Source: Branchinecta lynchi
Lineage: Eukaryota; Arthropoda; Branchiopoda; Anostraca; Branchinectidae
Direction: 5' to 3'
Assembly (NCBI GenBank): GCA_023053575.1
Contig: JAKZAP010000077.1
Coordinates: 62,001 to 126,000 of the forward strand
Length of the DNA: 64,000 nt
The notes under the pieces were generated by a model. It saw nothing but the letters and a program-made list of their open reading frames with translations, was not told the origin of the DNA and did not search any database. Each line of letters begins with the position of its first letter. Positions within the stretch are counted from its first letter, which is position 1. Shown here one piece after another: positions 40,560 through 52,745 of the stretch. A program made the translations under genes and the position numbers.

Positions 40560-42940
40560 TTCAACATAATAATAATAAATAATAAATGATGATTTAATCC
40601 ATAACATCTTTAAATACATAAAGATAGCTTGGGATATGCCAATACAAATACAGACACTTCAATCAATATCAATCAACTCGACAGGTCAATATTAATTATC
40701 TGATAACAATAAATAAACTACATTAATAAAATAAACAAAAGTCAGGTCAAAATTACATACCGTATCTCGCATAAAATTTCTAAATAAAACAATCAAGTGC
40801 GTAAATAAACTACATCAATAAATAAAAACAAGTCAAAATTGCATACCGCAGCTAGGAACTGTTAAACTGTTTGATAAAGTATGGTACAAAAGACTTTAGG
40901 TAACGCTCAGATGAGTGTATTGGAGGAGGAATTAGTTGCTTCTTCTGATTTATTGTGAGATTTTCGGTCATTCTTGTATTACGGCAACTTCTTTTTTCGG
41001 AGAACTCGGGCAAAATGTCACGATGTAATTCGGACGCTAGTATTTTTGTGCCAAATCTCATGGTAAGCATATGCCCCCTTTGCCTTAACGACGTGATCTT
41101 TAAGATCTCCAAGCTTTTTTCATAATCCTCATATCCCATTCCCAGTATTACTTTACATGCTCTCTTTTGGATCTGCTCAATTTTGTCATGTTGTTCTTCG
41201 GTGAGTGAGCTGTGCCAGACAGGACATGCGTACTCTGTTAGGGGTCTGATGTACATTTTGTAGCATGTCAACAATATTTGTCTGTTGAGACCAAATTTCC
41301 GCAGATTTGAAAAAGACTTGAGTTGGCCAGATGCTTTGGAGACCACTGACTTAACATGAGAATTCCATCTCGGGTCACTGTCAATATTTAGTCCGAGGAT
41401 TTTGATGTCTTGGGTTGTCGTTAGTTCGTCCGATGTGAGCTCAGGTATGTCTCTTTTCAAGAAGTTGACTCGGAAGAGTGTTGTCTTTTCTTTGACATTG
41501 ATTAACAACCGAAGTGAAAGGTGTCGCCAGTTCCTTTGAGCAAAGTTTGATGAGATGAGTGGGCATTTCCGCCGGGTAAGAGGCTTTGTTGGGGTCTAAC
41601 CTTGATAACGTCTCCTCCATCTCGGTTATTGCAATCACCGGGATTTCGTCTATCGGTGGAAGTTGTGATAGACCAGGGTGTTTGGAACAAATTTTGGCAA
41701 AATGCTGGTTGATTGTCTTGGCTGATAGTCTTGCGCCCTCCGCATCTCTGAGTTGTAAGGTTTTCGTCTCAATCCCCATCATGCTTTGAACTGTGCTATG
41801 GAATTTCTTAGGGTCTAATTTCAATAGTTTCGGCTGAACCTTGTTTCTGCCGAACGCTTTCCTCGAGGCTCTTATTTTTCGGATAATGACGTTCCGCAGT
41901 TTATGTGCCTGCTGTGTTTCCTTGTGCTTGTAGCATCTGTCACGTTCGGCAATCAGGTTTTTTATTTCATCCGTGACCCAAGGTTTTAGGCTCGGTCTGA
42001 CAAAAACAGTCTTCATAGGAAAATGTTTTTCGAAAAGCGTACTTAGTTGGTTGCAGAAGAGATCGGTCATCGGCTCCGCATCTGTGGACTGGTATAGCTC
42101 TGTCCAGTCATTCCCAGCTAACTCAAGTTTGAAGCTCTTGACAGCAATTTCCTTGTAGGACCTGAAGGAAATTTTCTTTTTCTCTTCCATTGATTGATCG
42201 ACTTTCGGTGACCACACTAAGCTCATGTGGTCGCTCATCCCTACTGGGGCCGTAGCTAGGGGGTCAGAATAAAATTCTTTTAGTCTAGTAAAGATGAGGT
42301 CGAGTGTATTGTCACCCCCTGTAGGAATCTTTACGAGTTGCTGGAGCGATAGAGACTTAGCGATCCAATCAGCTTTTATGTCATTGAAATCTCCGCAAAT
42401 CGTTATCCCAGCAAGCGGATATTTGCTGCAGAAAAAATTGGTACAGAACTATAGGTAATTAACCAGTGTTTTACGTTGTGGTCCTCTAGGCGGGTAGTAA
42501 ACAATACCGAATATCAGTGATGATATTCTTTTTGGTAAGTATCTGGGCCTTGTCCACAACCATAAAACTTTAATATCTCTCTCTTTAGGTGCGGGTGACT
42601 CAAGGACCCGGTTTGGGATGGAACTTCGACATAGGACACCCACGCCTCCACCGTGACTCACGTCTTCATTGTTTATGTCTTTCCGTGGCAAAATATAGCA
42701 ATCAAATCCTTTGAATGATGGTGCATTATTGCTACTAATCCACGTTTCCGTTAGACAGGCGACGTCAACTTGGTGTTGAAGCAGGATCACGTTCAGTTCA
42801 TCTGTCTTGTTACTTATCGATCTTACGTTTGATAAAAATACATTCGGGATCATCATACGCCGGTTTACTATTACCATCATTGGTTGTTCTCCATCGAATA
42901 AAACTTCGAAGAGTATATAAAGTAAAAACAAACATACAAC
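40560..42940 (-). mobile_element. LINE with endonuclease and RT flanks but deleted RT core
   Basis: On the - strand: endonuclease N-terminus (42931-42449: SNVRSISNKTDEL, ACLTETWI, GGGVGVLCR), then GDFNDIKADWI and NTLDLIFTRLKE in 42448-42240 (another frame), then MSDHMSLVWSP and an RT N-terminal region (42238-41441). Then comes the RT C-terminal region (41508-40852: IKILGLNIDSDPRWN, YKMYIRPLTEYACPVWHSS, QIQKRACKVILG). The central palm with the YADD-type motif is missing between ATPFTSVVN and INVKEKTTLFRVNF, so the copy carries an internal deletion near 41500. The 3' end is an AATAAT/AATAAA tract at about 40560-40590. Probably CR1/L2-like. Confidence 0.85.
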
Positions 42941-44186
42941 AACATCGCAACCGATTTACATCACATTATAAGAACATCTGTATATAAACAGAAGAAAGGG
43001 AAAAGATTGACGTACGGGAATCTTTATTTAGTTACTACCTCGTTTTTCGTAAAACTCTCTAGAGTGCAAATAACAGCGTTTAAAATAAGAGAGAGCTATG
43101 ATCAATCCCGTTTGGCCCTCGTTTATATCCAACTGTCATAGTTCAACTCCTGTGCCATCTTTCCCTCCGCGCCTCCGCGCTGAGAACTCGATAGCGTCAA
43201 GGCTTGTGGTGGTCGATGGCGAGTAAAGGTGCGCCCACATCGAAGCACGTAAGGTTAACTTGAGTCTAATTGTATAGCTTTCAGAGCCGTGCTCGTCCAG
43301 GCCGGGCTTGCTCTCATTGGCTGAATATCACTGAATTGGTTACGATGGCTTCCGACAGTTCACCGTTGGCACCGAGACCCTAATTTAAATAGGGCTTCAA
43401 GATATGCTGTTTCTTCCGCGAACCTATTCCTCTGTGTTTATTGTGATACCAACAACTGGGTCTTCCTTCCGTGAAAGTGCCACATATACAAAAAGTTTCA
43501 CATATATTCCCGTCCTTTATTTGGTACTGGCCATATGGACGCGGTTCGGTGACTCTGGGATTCGTAATATCCTTCCACGAGCATAATGACGATCATTGAG
43601 CAAATCGCAATGTAACATATTTTTGTTATTGTTTTTCTCCATCCGACGAACAACTCTGATATCAACTTTTGTTTTTATTCTCGCTTCTGTGTGGGACGTG
43701 CCTACAATCTTGGCTAGTATCGATGGTGAACCAGAGCCACACTAGAAGTCACACTATGATTAAGACCGTTCCGTTCTTCACTATTGTCACAATTAATTAG
43801 CACTACTTCTTTATAGCTCCTCCCTGTGCCCCACGCCCACCTCCCGCTGCTGCCACCTCCCGCTGCTGCCTCAACTCCCGTAGCCGTCCCTCTGACCTAC
43901 CGCGCCACTACTGCCAACCATCAAGGTGGCCACACTACATTGCTGTAAGCAGTATCTCATCTGCTGTGTCCGGCTCGTATGAGCCTGAGCCGGGCGTGGG
44001 ATCAGTGAGAAGAGGTGGACAATAATCGATGTAAGGAAGTGCAATATGTAAGAAAGATTGGGGCGACATCGTCATCCCTATGTCTAGATCATGTTGAGAT
44101 ATCAGAAGGGAAACTGACGTTGCACTCGAGAAAACAAACACAATCTAGTATTCGAAGAACTGAAGATGTGCTGACCTTCCATCTGG
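42941..44186. other. Unassigned; possibly LINE 5' UTR
   Basis: Sequence upstream (on the - strand) of the LINE endonuclease ORF. GC-richer stretches occur near 43160-43340. CACCTCCCGCTGCTGC occurs twice near 43850. No cellular exon is recognised. Confidence 0.35.
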
Positions 44187-45383
44187 AACAAGACCTTAGG
44201 TATCGATGGGATCCCAAAAATCTAAGATTTGATCGAGACAATTGGATCTTGTCTTCGCCAGATCCAGTCTTCGCCAGGGTAATCATCAAAGAAAACCGAG
44301 TTCAGATATTCCATCTATCTATCAATCTATACCTCTATAGGCCATATCTATTTTGACGATACTGACCGAAACTTCCTGCTTTACTTCTGCCAAATTTGCG
44401 GTTTCGCCCGAATTCCGAGCGAACTTCTAGTCCAGCAAAAAAAGAAAATTCAGAAACGAATCAAGCGTATTAAACATTAAATAGAACTTTGACTTAAAAA
44501 AATACGGGTACAACCGGATTCCGCACTAATTATATGTCCGGATAAATAATGAGTGTCATCTACAGACTCAGCGTCTCTTCTGACCCCTAAATCTATCCTC
44601 TAATCAACTACAGATAGAGCTTTTGCTTTTAACATATTTTCCGGTTTTGGCCGGATTACAGGCGAACTAGTTGTCCGGCGAGAAAATGGTTTTCACCGTC
44701 GTAGTCAGCATGTCTTTTTACCTCTAAATCAAACATTTAATCAACTCAAAATGAAACTTTTACTTCTAACCAACTTTCCAGTTTTTGCCACATTCCGGAC
44801 GAACTGCTTGTCCAGCGAGAAAATGGTTTTCACCATTCTGTTCAGCATGTCTTCTTACCTCTAAATTAAACCTTTAATCAACTCCAAATGAAACTTTTAC
44901 TTATAACCAACTTTCCAGTTTTTGCCAGATTCCGGACGAACTGCTTGTCCAGTGAGCAAATGTTGTTCACCATTGTGTTCAGCATGTCTTCTTAATCCCT
45001 AAATCAAACATTTAATCAATCTTCAGATGAAACTTTTACTTTTAAAAAACTTTCCGGTTTTTACCGGATTCCGGACGAACTACTTGTCCGGCGAGAAAAT
45101 GATTTTCTACATCCTGCTCAACATGTCTTCTTACCCCATAATCGACTATCACATTAGCTGTTTACAAATATTTTGTTTGTCTCTTAATTTGAACCCTCAC
45201 CCACAAATATAGGGCTACAGAGCCCATCTATGAACTCGACCTAACCCTTGACCCAAACAACCCTCACACCAAGTTTCATCAAAATATCTCATTCTCTTCG
45301 AGAGTTATCGTGCTTACAGACGGACGGACAACTTTTGCAATGTCATAGGTATCCCTCCACTTACGTTTTGGGATCCCAAAAAC
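44187..45383 (-). repeat. G-family element, copy R6 (complete)
   Basis: Reverse orientation. The 3' module is at 44187-44330 (ATCGATGGGATCCCAAAAAT, GGATCTTGTCTTCGCCAGAT). About five satellite units lie between 44370 and 45120 (CCGGATTCCGGACGAAC, AATCAAACATTTAATCAA). The 5' module ends at TTTTGGGATCCCAAAAACTC near 45383. Confidence 0.8.
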
Positions 45384-45734
45384 TCTTGTTGCAACGTTGC
45401 GTACTTCCTGGCCACGACTTCTGAATGAAGTTGCGCGTTTTTTTTTTAAATCAGTCCGTAAGCCGATCGTTAAATACCTTGGTCACGTCACATTTTGGCC
45501 AGCAGCGACCCTGGTGGGGACAGGTTAAGGCGAAAATCCCCCTGGCACCCACCCGGAAAAACTCCCAGGTGAAAACAACCCCCCCCCCCCCTCCTACCGG
45601 TCTGATTTAAAACTGCAGTTTTGACCGCGAGCACTTCGCTTTTTCCCCGGGATACGTGAGTTAAACGTAATCGCGTGACGGCGGCTTGCCGGCCACTCTT
45701 CTCTACAGATAAACTTCTTAAAAATATACTGCTT
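45384..45734. other. AAAACAGTCGGT-related scrap and unassigned sequence
   Basis: CAGTCCGTAAGCCGATCG and ATTTTGGCCAGCAGCGACC resemble the repeat at 17.04-17.29 kb. A C run lies near 45580. No gene. Confidence 0.35.
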
Positions 45735-46593
45735 ATTGAGATCCGAAATGCAAGTGGAGGGATACGTATGACATCGCTAAAGTTGTCTGTCTGTTAGTCT
45801 GTCTGTGAGCTCGACAACTCTCGAAGGGAATGAAATATTTTGATGAAACTTGGTGTGAGAATCCTTTGGGTCAAGGGAATGTTCGGGTTCGAAGATGGGC
45901 TCTGTAGCTCTACATTTAGAGGTGCGGGAGGGGGGCTCAAATTAAGGGGCAAACAAAATAATTTTCTAACGGGGTAAGAAGACATTCTCGACGCGATTAT
46001 GAAAACCATTTTTCTCGCCGGACAAGTTGATTGCCAGGAGTCTGGCCAAAACCGGAAAGTTTTATTTGAAGATGATTAGATGTTAGATTTAGGGGGAAGA
46101 AGACATGATGAACGTTGCCAAAACAGCCAAAACCGGAAAATTTGTTAAAAGCACAAGTTGTATTTGTAGTTGATTAGATGTCCGGTTTAGGGGTAAGAAG
46201 AGATGCCGATATGACAATCAATTTACCCAGACATGCAGTTCGCCCGGAATCCGGCTGAAACCGGAAAATGTGTTAAAGGTTAATTTTTGATTTGAAGTGG
46301 ATCAGATGTCGGATGCGCTGAGTTCGTTTCTAGCTTTATTTTTCGCCGGACAAGTAGTTCCGGAATTCCGCCGAAACCGAAAATTGGCAGAAGTAAGGCA
46401 TAGATATGACTTGTAGGGGTAAAAACACATGCTGAATCCATACCTGAACATGGTTTTCTCAGATGATTAGCTCTTTGGCTTTAATCTGTTTCTAAATTTT
46501 AATACCGAAAACGTTCAAGGAGTCCGTCAAGACCCAATTGTCTGGATCAAATATTAAACTTCTGGGATCCCACCGAAACCTTTGGTCTTGTTG
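45735..46593 (+). repeat. G-family element, copy R7
   Basis: The 5' palindrome has decayed to TGAGATCCGAAATGCAAGTG. The rest of the 5' module is intact (CGACAACTCTCGAAGGGAAT). About three satellite units follow, and the 3' module ends at GGGATCCCACCGAAACCTTT. Confidence 0.7.
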
Positions 46594-47768
46594 TTAACAC
46601 TTGTGTCGGGTGGTTTGGTACCCGGGGAGGGGGGGGGGGGGTCGCAAGGGGAGGATCGACAGGTGGCTTTAGGGTAAATGTCGTAAAATGTATCGACAAA
46701 ACGACAACATGAGGTGGAACAGTGTTCTAGCAGGAAACCGGTCGGATTCGAGAAGACCGTATATATTTACACCTCGTGGGTTTTGGTTGTCTTTGGCCAG
46801 TATAACGTGCGTATTTTTTCTGTGATTTGTGCCTCATTAGACGATGACTCGTGGTGTGCGCGTATTCTCGATTGGTTATGGTTGATTCAGGTAGCGTTCC
46901 AGTGAAGTTATTACAAGATACGATGATAAGAGGAGGGGCGAGCGCCGTATTGTGGTGGTTACCACGGTCTGTGGAACGAAAATAATAACAACGCGAACAT
47001 ACGTTATCACTCTTATGGGAGTTCCTGCAGATGCTTGCAACCATCAAAAGTAAATCATAACACTCTGGAACGGGAATAATAACAAGAATAGTAACGATCG
47101 TACTGATTAATAAGTCGCTGGAACGCTACCTCAATGTGAGCTAATCAGCTAATAGCTGTAAGTTTCTCAGACCTTAGAGTATCCGTTCGTGGTAGCTCTG
47201 TAAGATTGTCGTCTGGAGACAAAAAGTGGTTGATTTAGGTAGTGATTCACCGTAGAAGCTGAAAAGATGGTATCGATCTGGGTTGTGTAGAGCTATGATT
47301 GTTGCCTTATCTGTTTTCTGTCAAACTTGGTTTCCGGTTCGAGTACGACCTCGATAGTCAATTTGAGACCATCTCTCCAGTTGTTTGACTTGGAAGTTCC
47401 TTTGCTCCGTAACAACTCAGTAGTCAAGTCGGTTTTTCGTTTGAGTGCCTTTTAGTGTTGTTTTTTTAGTGTTTTTAGTTTGAAAGGTCTTCTGTATGTC
47501 GCAAAACAGCTATATCTTTCCTTATATCTTTCGGGGTAGTAACTTTGGTTTCAAAGCTAATCTGCAATACATAAGAACTCCAAGGTCAAGCCGGCCGCTC
47601 TTCGAGCACTGAGATTAAGACTTTGTTTCAAATTCTAAAAATGTCCTTATGGTTATTTGCGACCATTTTTAAAGCTCTGAAAGTTCTTCGATGCATCAGC
47701 ATCTTAGGAACCGCTTTGGACATTCTTTTATTTGAAAGGTCCTCTGCTTAATGAGAACTGGGTAGTCA
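46594..47768. other. Unassigned sequence with one inverted-repeat element
   Basis: AGGTAGCGTTCCAGTGAAGT at about 46890 is inverted near 47115-47135 as TCGCTGGAACGCTACCT, giving a possible 245-bp foldback without a clear duplication. A long G run lies at 46625. No exon is recognised. Confidence 0.4.
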
Positions 47769-48288
47769 TTTTTTGGGATCCCAAAACGTAGCTAGTGGAG
47801 GGATACCTATGACATCGCTAAGGTTCTCTGTCCGTCCGTCCGTTCGTCTTTCAGCACGATAACTCTCGAAGGAACGCGATATTTTGATGGAACTTGGTGT
47901 GAGGATCTTTGGGTCAAGTGCTTTGTAGCCCTACATTTAGGGGTGGGTGTTCAAATTCAGGGCAAAGGGGGCAAACAAAATATTTTTAAACAGCAAATGT
48001 GATAGTCTATTGTGGGGTAGGAAGATATGCTGAACACGGTGATGAAAACATTTAATCGCCAGACAAGTAGTTCGTCCGGAATCCGGCCGACACCGGAAAT
48101 TTGGCAGAAAGTAAAGGAGGAAATTTCGGTCAGTATCATCAAAATAGATATGGCTTACAGAGGTAAATCAGAACTTGGTTTTCTCAGAGGATTAGCGTGG
48201 CGAAGACTGGATCTGGCGAAGACAAGACCCAATTGTCTGGATCAAATATTAGATTTTTGGGATCCCATCGACACCTTTTGTCTTGTTT
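47769..48288 (+). repeat. G-family element, copy R8 (single satellite unit)
   Basis: A short but complete version: TTTTTGGGATCCCAAAACGT 5' module, one satellite unit (TTCGTCCGGAATCCGGCC), and the 3' module ending GGGATCCCATCGACACC. It shows that satellite number varies between copies. Confidence 0.8.
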
Positions 48289-48689
48289 GCTTCGAGTTCT
48301 AAGACTCAAGCATAATTTCCCTTCTGTTTTCTTGTGGTTCGAAAAGCTTATTTATTCGAAAGTTCTTATGGTTCATCTAAAATTTTGCTCAGCGTAGCAG
48401 TCGAAGATAGCGGTGAAGTTTTAGACGATGAAGTTTAGACAGTTTAAGCCGATAGTGGGCGTAATTGCTTGGCTTAAGAGCCAACACGGAAATGTGACAA
48501 TAAATGATATTAGACTGTTTCTTGCGACACGGTCCGTTGAGTTGTGCTGTTTGTTATATAGCCGATACCATGATTTTTAATACTTAAATAAATGTCGTTC
48601 GGAATTCTTACCATTTGTTAAAAGGGGAAAGAAAGAACCTGTACGGAGATTTCCCAACTGAAATCGACCCAAGAGGATTTCGACACGGT

Positions 48690-48900
48690 TTCAGGTTGTT
48701 TTCTTCCAGTCGGAATTCCGAGTTTTTTTTTTTGCAGGATTTTTTACTTTCCAAGCAGGATTTCTTGGGTACCCAGCAGGATTTCGAGGAGGAGCAGGTG
48801 GATTTATCCTGAAATTCAGTATTTTTGGATGCCGGCAGGATTTTTGAGAATCCAGGACTTGGCAGGATTTCCGGACTTTTCAGGATTTCCCAGGAATTTT
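48690..48900. repeat. Minisatellite of GCAGGATTT units
   Basis: GCAGGATTT or CAGGATTTC recurs about eight times at 20-35 bp intervals, with ACTTTTCAGGATTTCC at the end. A related stretch lies at 21590-21640 and a single unit near 23620. Confidence 0.6.
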
Positions 48901-49223
48901 CTTATATTTTAACCGACTGCAGTGAGAATTAGGTATCTTACGGAAAACGGAAGCTCTATTTCCTACCCGTTGAGCCATTGAGGGGTATAAGTGTAAGTTG
49001 AACGAAGGACTAGTATATGTTTTCAGGCGGTAAATGAGCCAGTCGGTGTTCAAGTAGCCTTCTGACTCAGTAGAGTATAGCAGTGGCACGCGTGGTGGCG
49101 GCCCGACCCCGGCCCCCACACCGCCCGCACCCGCTCGGCCGCCTCTCCGCTCCGCCCCACACAGGCCCGGTCGCCCCACACCCGCCCGCTTTCCTATGCG
49201 TTCTACTCGGATAACACATTGGT

Positions 49224-49437
49224 TTTTGGGATCCCAAAACGTAAGTTGAGGGATACCTATGACATCGCAAAAGTTGTCCGTCCGTCCGCCCGTCTGTAAG
49301 CACGATAACTCTCGAAGGGAATGAGATATTTTGACGAAACTTGGTATGAGGATTGTTTGGGTCAAGGGTAAGGTCGAGTTCGTAGATGGGCTCTGTAGCC
49401 CTATATTTGGGGGTGGGGGAGGGGTTCAGTTTAAGGC
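49224..49437 (+). repeat. G-family element, copy R9 (5' module only)
   Basis: It starts TTTTTGGGATCCCAAAACGT, follows the 5' module closely, and stops at GGGGAGGGGTTCAGTTTAAG before the satellites. Just upstream (49085-49190) is a GC-rich stretch (CCCGCACCCGCTCGGCCGCC) of unknown nature. Confidence 0.7.
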
Positions 49438-50791
49438 TGCAAATTATCTATGGTGGTTCCCCCCTACCATACTCTTTTTACCTCAAAGAATCGAGTTACC
49501 CACTTAAATAGGTAATTCGACACAACCATTTTCATTAGTCTTTTGTATGACAATTAATTTCTTTCTAGAAATACTGCTTCAGTTAATCTTAACACGTATT
49601 AGAACTGTCACCTTCTAGTATCGTCCGCATGCGCACTTCTTACGATTTACGACTTTTACGATCTCACTTCCCGCAAAGCACCCCGCTACGATAAATTCCA
49701 ACTCAGGCCGCGAGTGTCTTGTTTGTTGTGGCTCCCGCGCTGTGTCCCAAAAATAAATCAAGCAGTCGGAGCAAGCGGTGTGACGTATGACGTGAGAATC
49801 TGTTTGCAAATGTAGCGTAGCTTTGCGGGACTAATTGCAAATCGTCCCCTGAGAGCGGTTTTGTCGTAACTAAGGTTATCAGAATTCCGAGAAAAAGTAC
49901 TTCCAAATTTTCACCTTTGCTGGAACTTACCCGGTACAACCGATTTTCTTCGCAAATACATAAAAAAAAAAGGGAAAAAATATCTAGGAAGCTCTCCTGA
50001 ATATGAGATGAAAAAGGTGAAGTTTTTATTGTCAAAACTTGAAAGGAAATACAGATATGACAAATCCGCCCTAAACGAAATGGGAGAAAACTTAGATACG
50101 ATAAAAACGGTTTTGGTTGCCTATTCTTTTCACCACGAAGATACGACAAACGAGTTCTGAAGCACTAATACTATTTGAAAAAGTATAAAAAGTAAAAAAA
50201 AACGCCAGAAATGTTTATTTTTTGTTGAGTTTCTTTGCCGGCCGCTGTTTTGCTTCAGTGGAATCCTCCCCTGGACAGGGATTTCGTGCGGACGGAGAGG
50301 CTTCCAAGCGTTCAGCATCCCTCTTGGCCTTGTAGACTTTAAATTTCGGGGGGGGGGGGGTCCCCAGGGGTCGAACACAATCCATACCGAAAAGTAAAAC
50401 AATAACACAAGTCAGAGATTAAAGCCTATAACGATGAGTTTTGAATGTTTGGAGGGGGGGGGGGGAGGCTCAAAACCCGCCCCTGGATACGGCCTTGGTG
50501 CAGTATATTGTTTATTGCAGAAAGCACAAGATCGACCAGACGATCAGACAGAAATCTAATACAAAATCGTAGTAAAAAAAAAAAAACATTTCCGGGGAGG
50601 AGAGGTGATTGAAAGGAGTAGGTGGAGGGATGTTTAAGGGAAGAAAACGTTTGAAGAGAGTAGGTGTAGTGAGTAGTGGTTCTTTGTTATAAACATTGTA
50701 TTAATATTTTTTTCTGTTGCAGGTGACTTGTTGCCACTTATTACATATGTATCAGTGAATTTGTTTTTGGTTGAATACCAGTAATTGAAAT
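49438..50791. other. No recognised gene; a strong splice acceptor near 50722
   Basis: AT-rich with two G runs (50350, 50453). TATTTTTTTCTGTTGCAG ends at about 50722 and looks like a genuine 3' splice site. It may serve the open frame that follows. Confidence 0.35.
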
Positions 50792-51062
50792 GAGCAGTCG
50801 TATTCGAGAAAAAAAGAAAACACAACCTATCTTCTTTTCCCAAATGTTTTCCATTAAAATGCGATCTCGAATCCGATGTCACAGGTTCATTCGATGTCAC
50901 AGGTCCATTTGACAATGAAATTTGTTCGGAAGCGGAGAAAGATCTAGCTTCTTTCGGGCAGCACCAGGTTCGCTATGAGATTCGTGTATCATTCGTAAAG
51001 ACTGGTACAACAAAACGGCAAGGATGGTTGGTAGACAAATCTTTTGTGGTCACACCAGATCT
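50792..51062 (+). CDS. Possible internal exon of unknown gene
   Basis: From GCA at 50792 one frame is open for about 90 codons with no methionine. It reads CDLESDVTGSFDVTGPFD, then EAEKDLASFGQHQVRYEIRV, SFVKTGTTKRQGWL and DKSFVVTPDLR. Composition and charge pattern look like a real protein, and VTG-SFD-VTG-PFD is a small duplication. Possible 3' splice sites are the CACAG at about 50883 or 50901. At about 51063 it meets a dispersed repeat, so its right edge is unclear. I do not recognise the family. Confidence 0.35.
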
Positions 51063-51067
51063 AAGGC

Positions 51068-51198
51068 GTATTCTCGTCGTTCCCTCGAGGACTCTACTTG
51101 AGGAATCCCCGCGTTTTTGTTTGTCCCGGGGACTCACTCCCCGTATTCTCGCGAGTCCTCACGGACGGGGAATGCTCCGATTATCATCACCATCATAA
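51068..51198 (-). repeat. Dispersed module, inverse of 15.59-15.72 kb
   Basis: GGACTCTACTTGAGGAATCC, GTCCCGGGGACTCACTCC and GGACGGGGAATGCTCC match the reverse complement of about 15595-15725. It abuts the 3' end of G-family copy R10. Confidence 0.6.
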
Positions 51199-51554
51199 AC
51201 AAGAGCAAAGGTTTCGATGGGATTCCATAAATTTTAATTTTTGCTCCCGACAATTTGGTCTTGTAGATGGTTTTCAACAGACTTTTACTTTTAACATTTA
51301 CAAACACTTTAAGGCCAATGCTAATAATCGGAGAAGACCAAGTTCGTATTTCACACTGCAAACCGGATACGCCAGCTGAATTTCAACAAGTTCAAATATA
51401 GTCAGATATCCGTTTTGCGCTGTCAAATATTAAAATATGAATTCAGCATATGGTTTACCGTATAGCCTACGGATCGTGTATCTCCTTCGTTCCTTACTTC
51501 TGCCCAACTTCCGGTTTCGGCCAGATTCCGGACAACTATTGTCTGGCAAAAAAA

Positions 51555-51682
51555 TAAAGCTCAACAAGAGCTACGAGCTCATATGGCACTTGATACGAGT
51601 AGATGGTACCTAAAAAGTAGTCGAGAAATCCAAATACCCCGCCCGCCATCTTAAAAATGCGGTTCGGATCTAAAAGGGGAAG
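51555..51682 (+). repeat. P-family left end, isolated
   Basis: ACAAGAGCTACGAGCTCATA, then TGGCACTTGATACGAGTAGA and ATGCGGTTCGGATCTAAAA. This equals the left end at 757-870 and the inverse of 57100-57222. It stops after about 120 bases and runs straight into the hammerhead-like block. Confidence 0.65.
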
Positions 51683-51860
51683 GAAACAAACCTGTAATGT
51701 AAAATTTTTGATTACAGGTTTGTTTCCTTCCCCGAAGTTGAACAAGAAGATTGACAGCCTGACGAGGACTCTTGCCAAGAAGGGCCGAAATATCGCTGAT
51801 GAAAAATCATAGCTGACGTATCCGTTGTAAACATTGTTTGAATAAATGTTTCAAAGTCAG
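51683..51860 (+). repeat. Hammerhead-like module, copy H5, with inverted leader
   Basis: GGGGAAGGAAACAAACCTGT is followed by its inverse ACAGGTTTGTTTCCTTCCCC, then CTGACGA (51759-51765), GGACTCTTGCCAAGAAGGGCC, GAAA (51787-51790), TATCGCTGATGAAAAATC. One stem II pair is changed relative to H1 (C to T, giving U-G, still pairable). Confidence 0.5.
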
Positions 51861-52589
51861 CTTGGGCTCAAAGAAACTTTTACTGTTAACAAATTTTCCG
51901 GTTGCAGCCGGATTCCGAGCGATCTATACATCCGGTGAGAAAAGGATTGTCATATGCAAATTCAGCAAGTCTTCTTACCTGCAAATCGAACATCTTATCA
52001 AATTTAAATAAAACTTTTACTTTTAACAAATTCTCCGGTTTTGGCCGGATTCCGGCCGAAGTGATTGTCCGGAGAGAAAATAAGTTTGATATTCGGACTC
52101 AGCACGTCTCCTTGTCCCTGAATACACCTCTAATCAACTTTATATGAAACTTCTACTTTTCACAAATTTTCCGGTTTTTGCCGGATTCTGGAGAAACAGC
52201 GTGAAAATAAATTTCATAATTCTCACTCCTTACCCCTAAATCAACTATCTCAAAAGCTTTCAAAGAATATTTTTGTTCGCCCCTTAATTTGAAACCCCTC
52301 CCCCACCCTCAAACATAGGGCTAAAGAGCCCATCTTCGAACTTGATTTGTACTTTGACCCAAAGGATCCTCCCGCAAAGTTTCGTCAAAATATATCAATC
52401 CCTTCGAGAGTTATCGTGCGGACAGACGGACAACTTTTGCGATGTCATAGGAATCTTTACTTACGTTTTGGGATCCAAAAAGGACTCCCTTTCAGATTCG
52501 AAGGGGAATCATTTTTTGCTGTTGTTGGTGCAATATAAAATTAGTTAAAAACAATCAGAATAAACAAAACCAAAAATAAATTTATTCAA

Positions 52590-52745
52590 AAAATATTAAC
52601 AACGGACACGTCAGCTACGATTCTTCATCAGCGATATTTCTGCCCTTCTTGGCAAGGGTCCTCGTCAGGCTGTCAATCCTCTGGTTCAACTTCGGGGAAG
52701 GAAACAAACCTGTAATAAACAACTGAAGTTTCTACCGACTATAAA
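52590..52745 (-). repeat. Hammerhead-like module, copy H6
   Basis: On the - strand: CTGACGA (52662-52668), GGACCCTTGCCAAGAAGGGCA, GAAA (52637-52640), TATCGCTGATGAAGAATCG, then AGCTGACGTGTCCGTTG. The last stem II base is A instead of C, which opens the closing pair next to GAAA and would be expected to weaken a hammerhead fold. Confidence 0.5.

Larger units (their letters stand above)
51198..52480 (-). repeat. G-family element, copy R10, interrupted
   Basis: The 3' module is at 51198-51300 (TTTCGATGGGATTCC, decayed palindrome). Satellites lie on both sides of an inserted block (about 51555-51850) made of a P-family left end and a hammerhead-like module. The 5' module runs to ACGTTTTGGGATCCAAAAAG at about 52480, where one C of the palindrome is lost. 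Confidence 0.65.

Noticed and set aside
50634..50915. 93-residue - strand ORF
   Set aside because: It overlaps a more protein-like frame on the + strand and has low-complexity, AT-driven composition.
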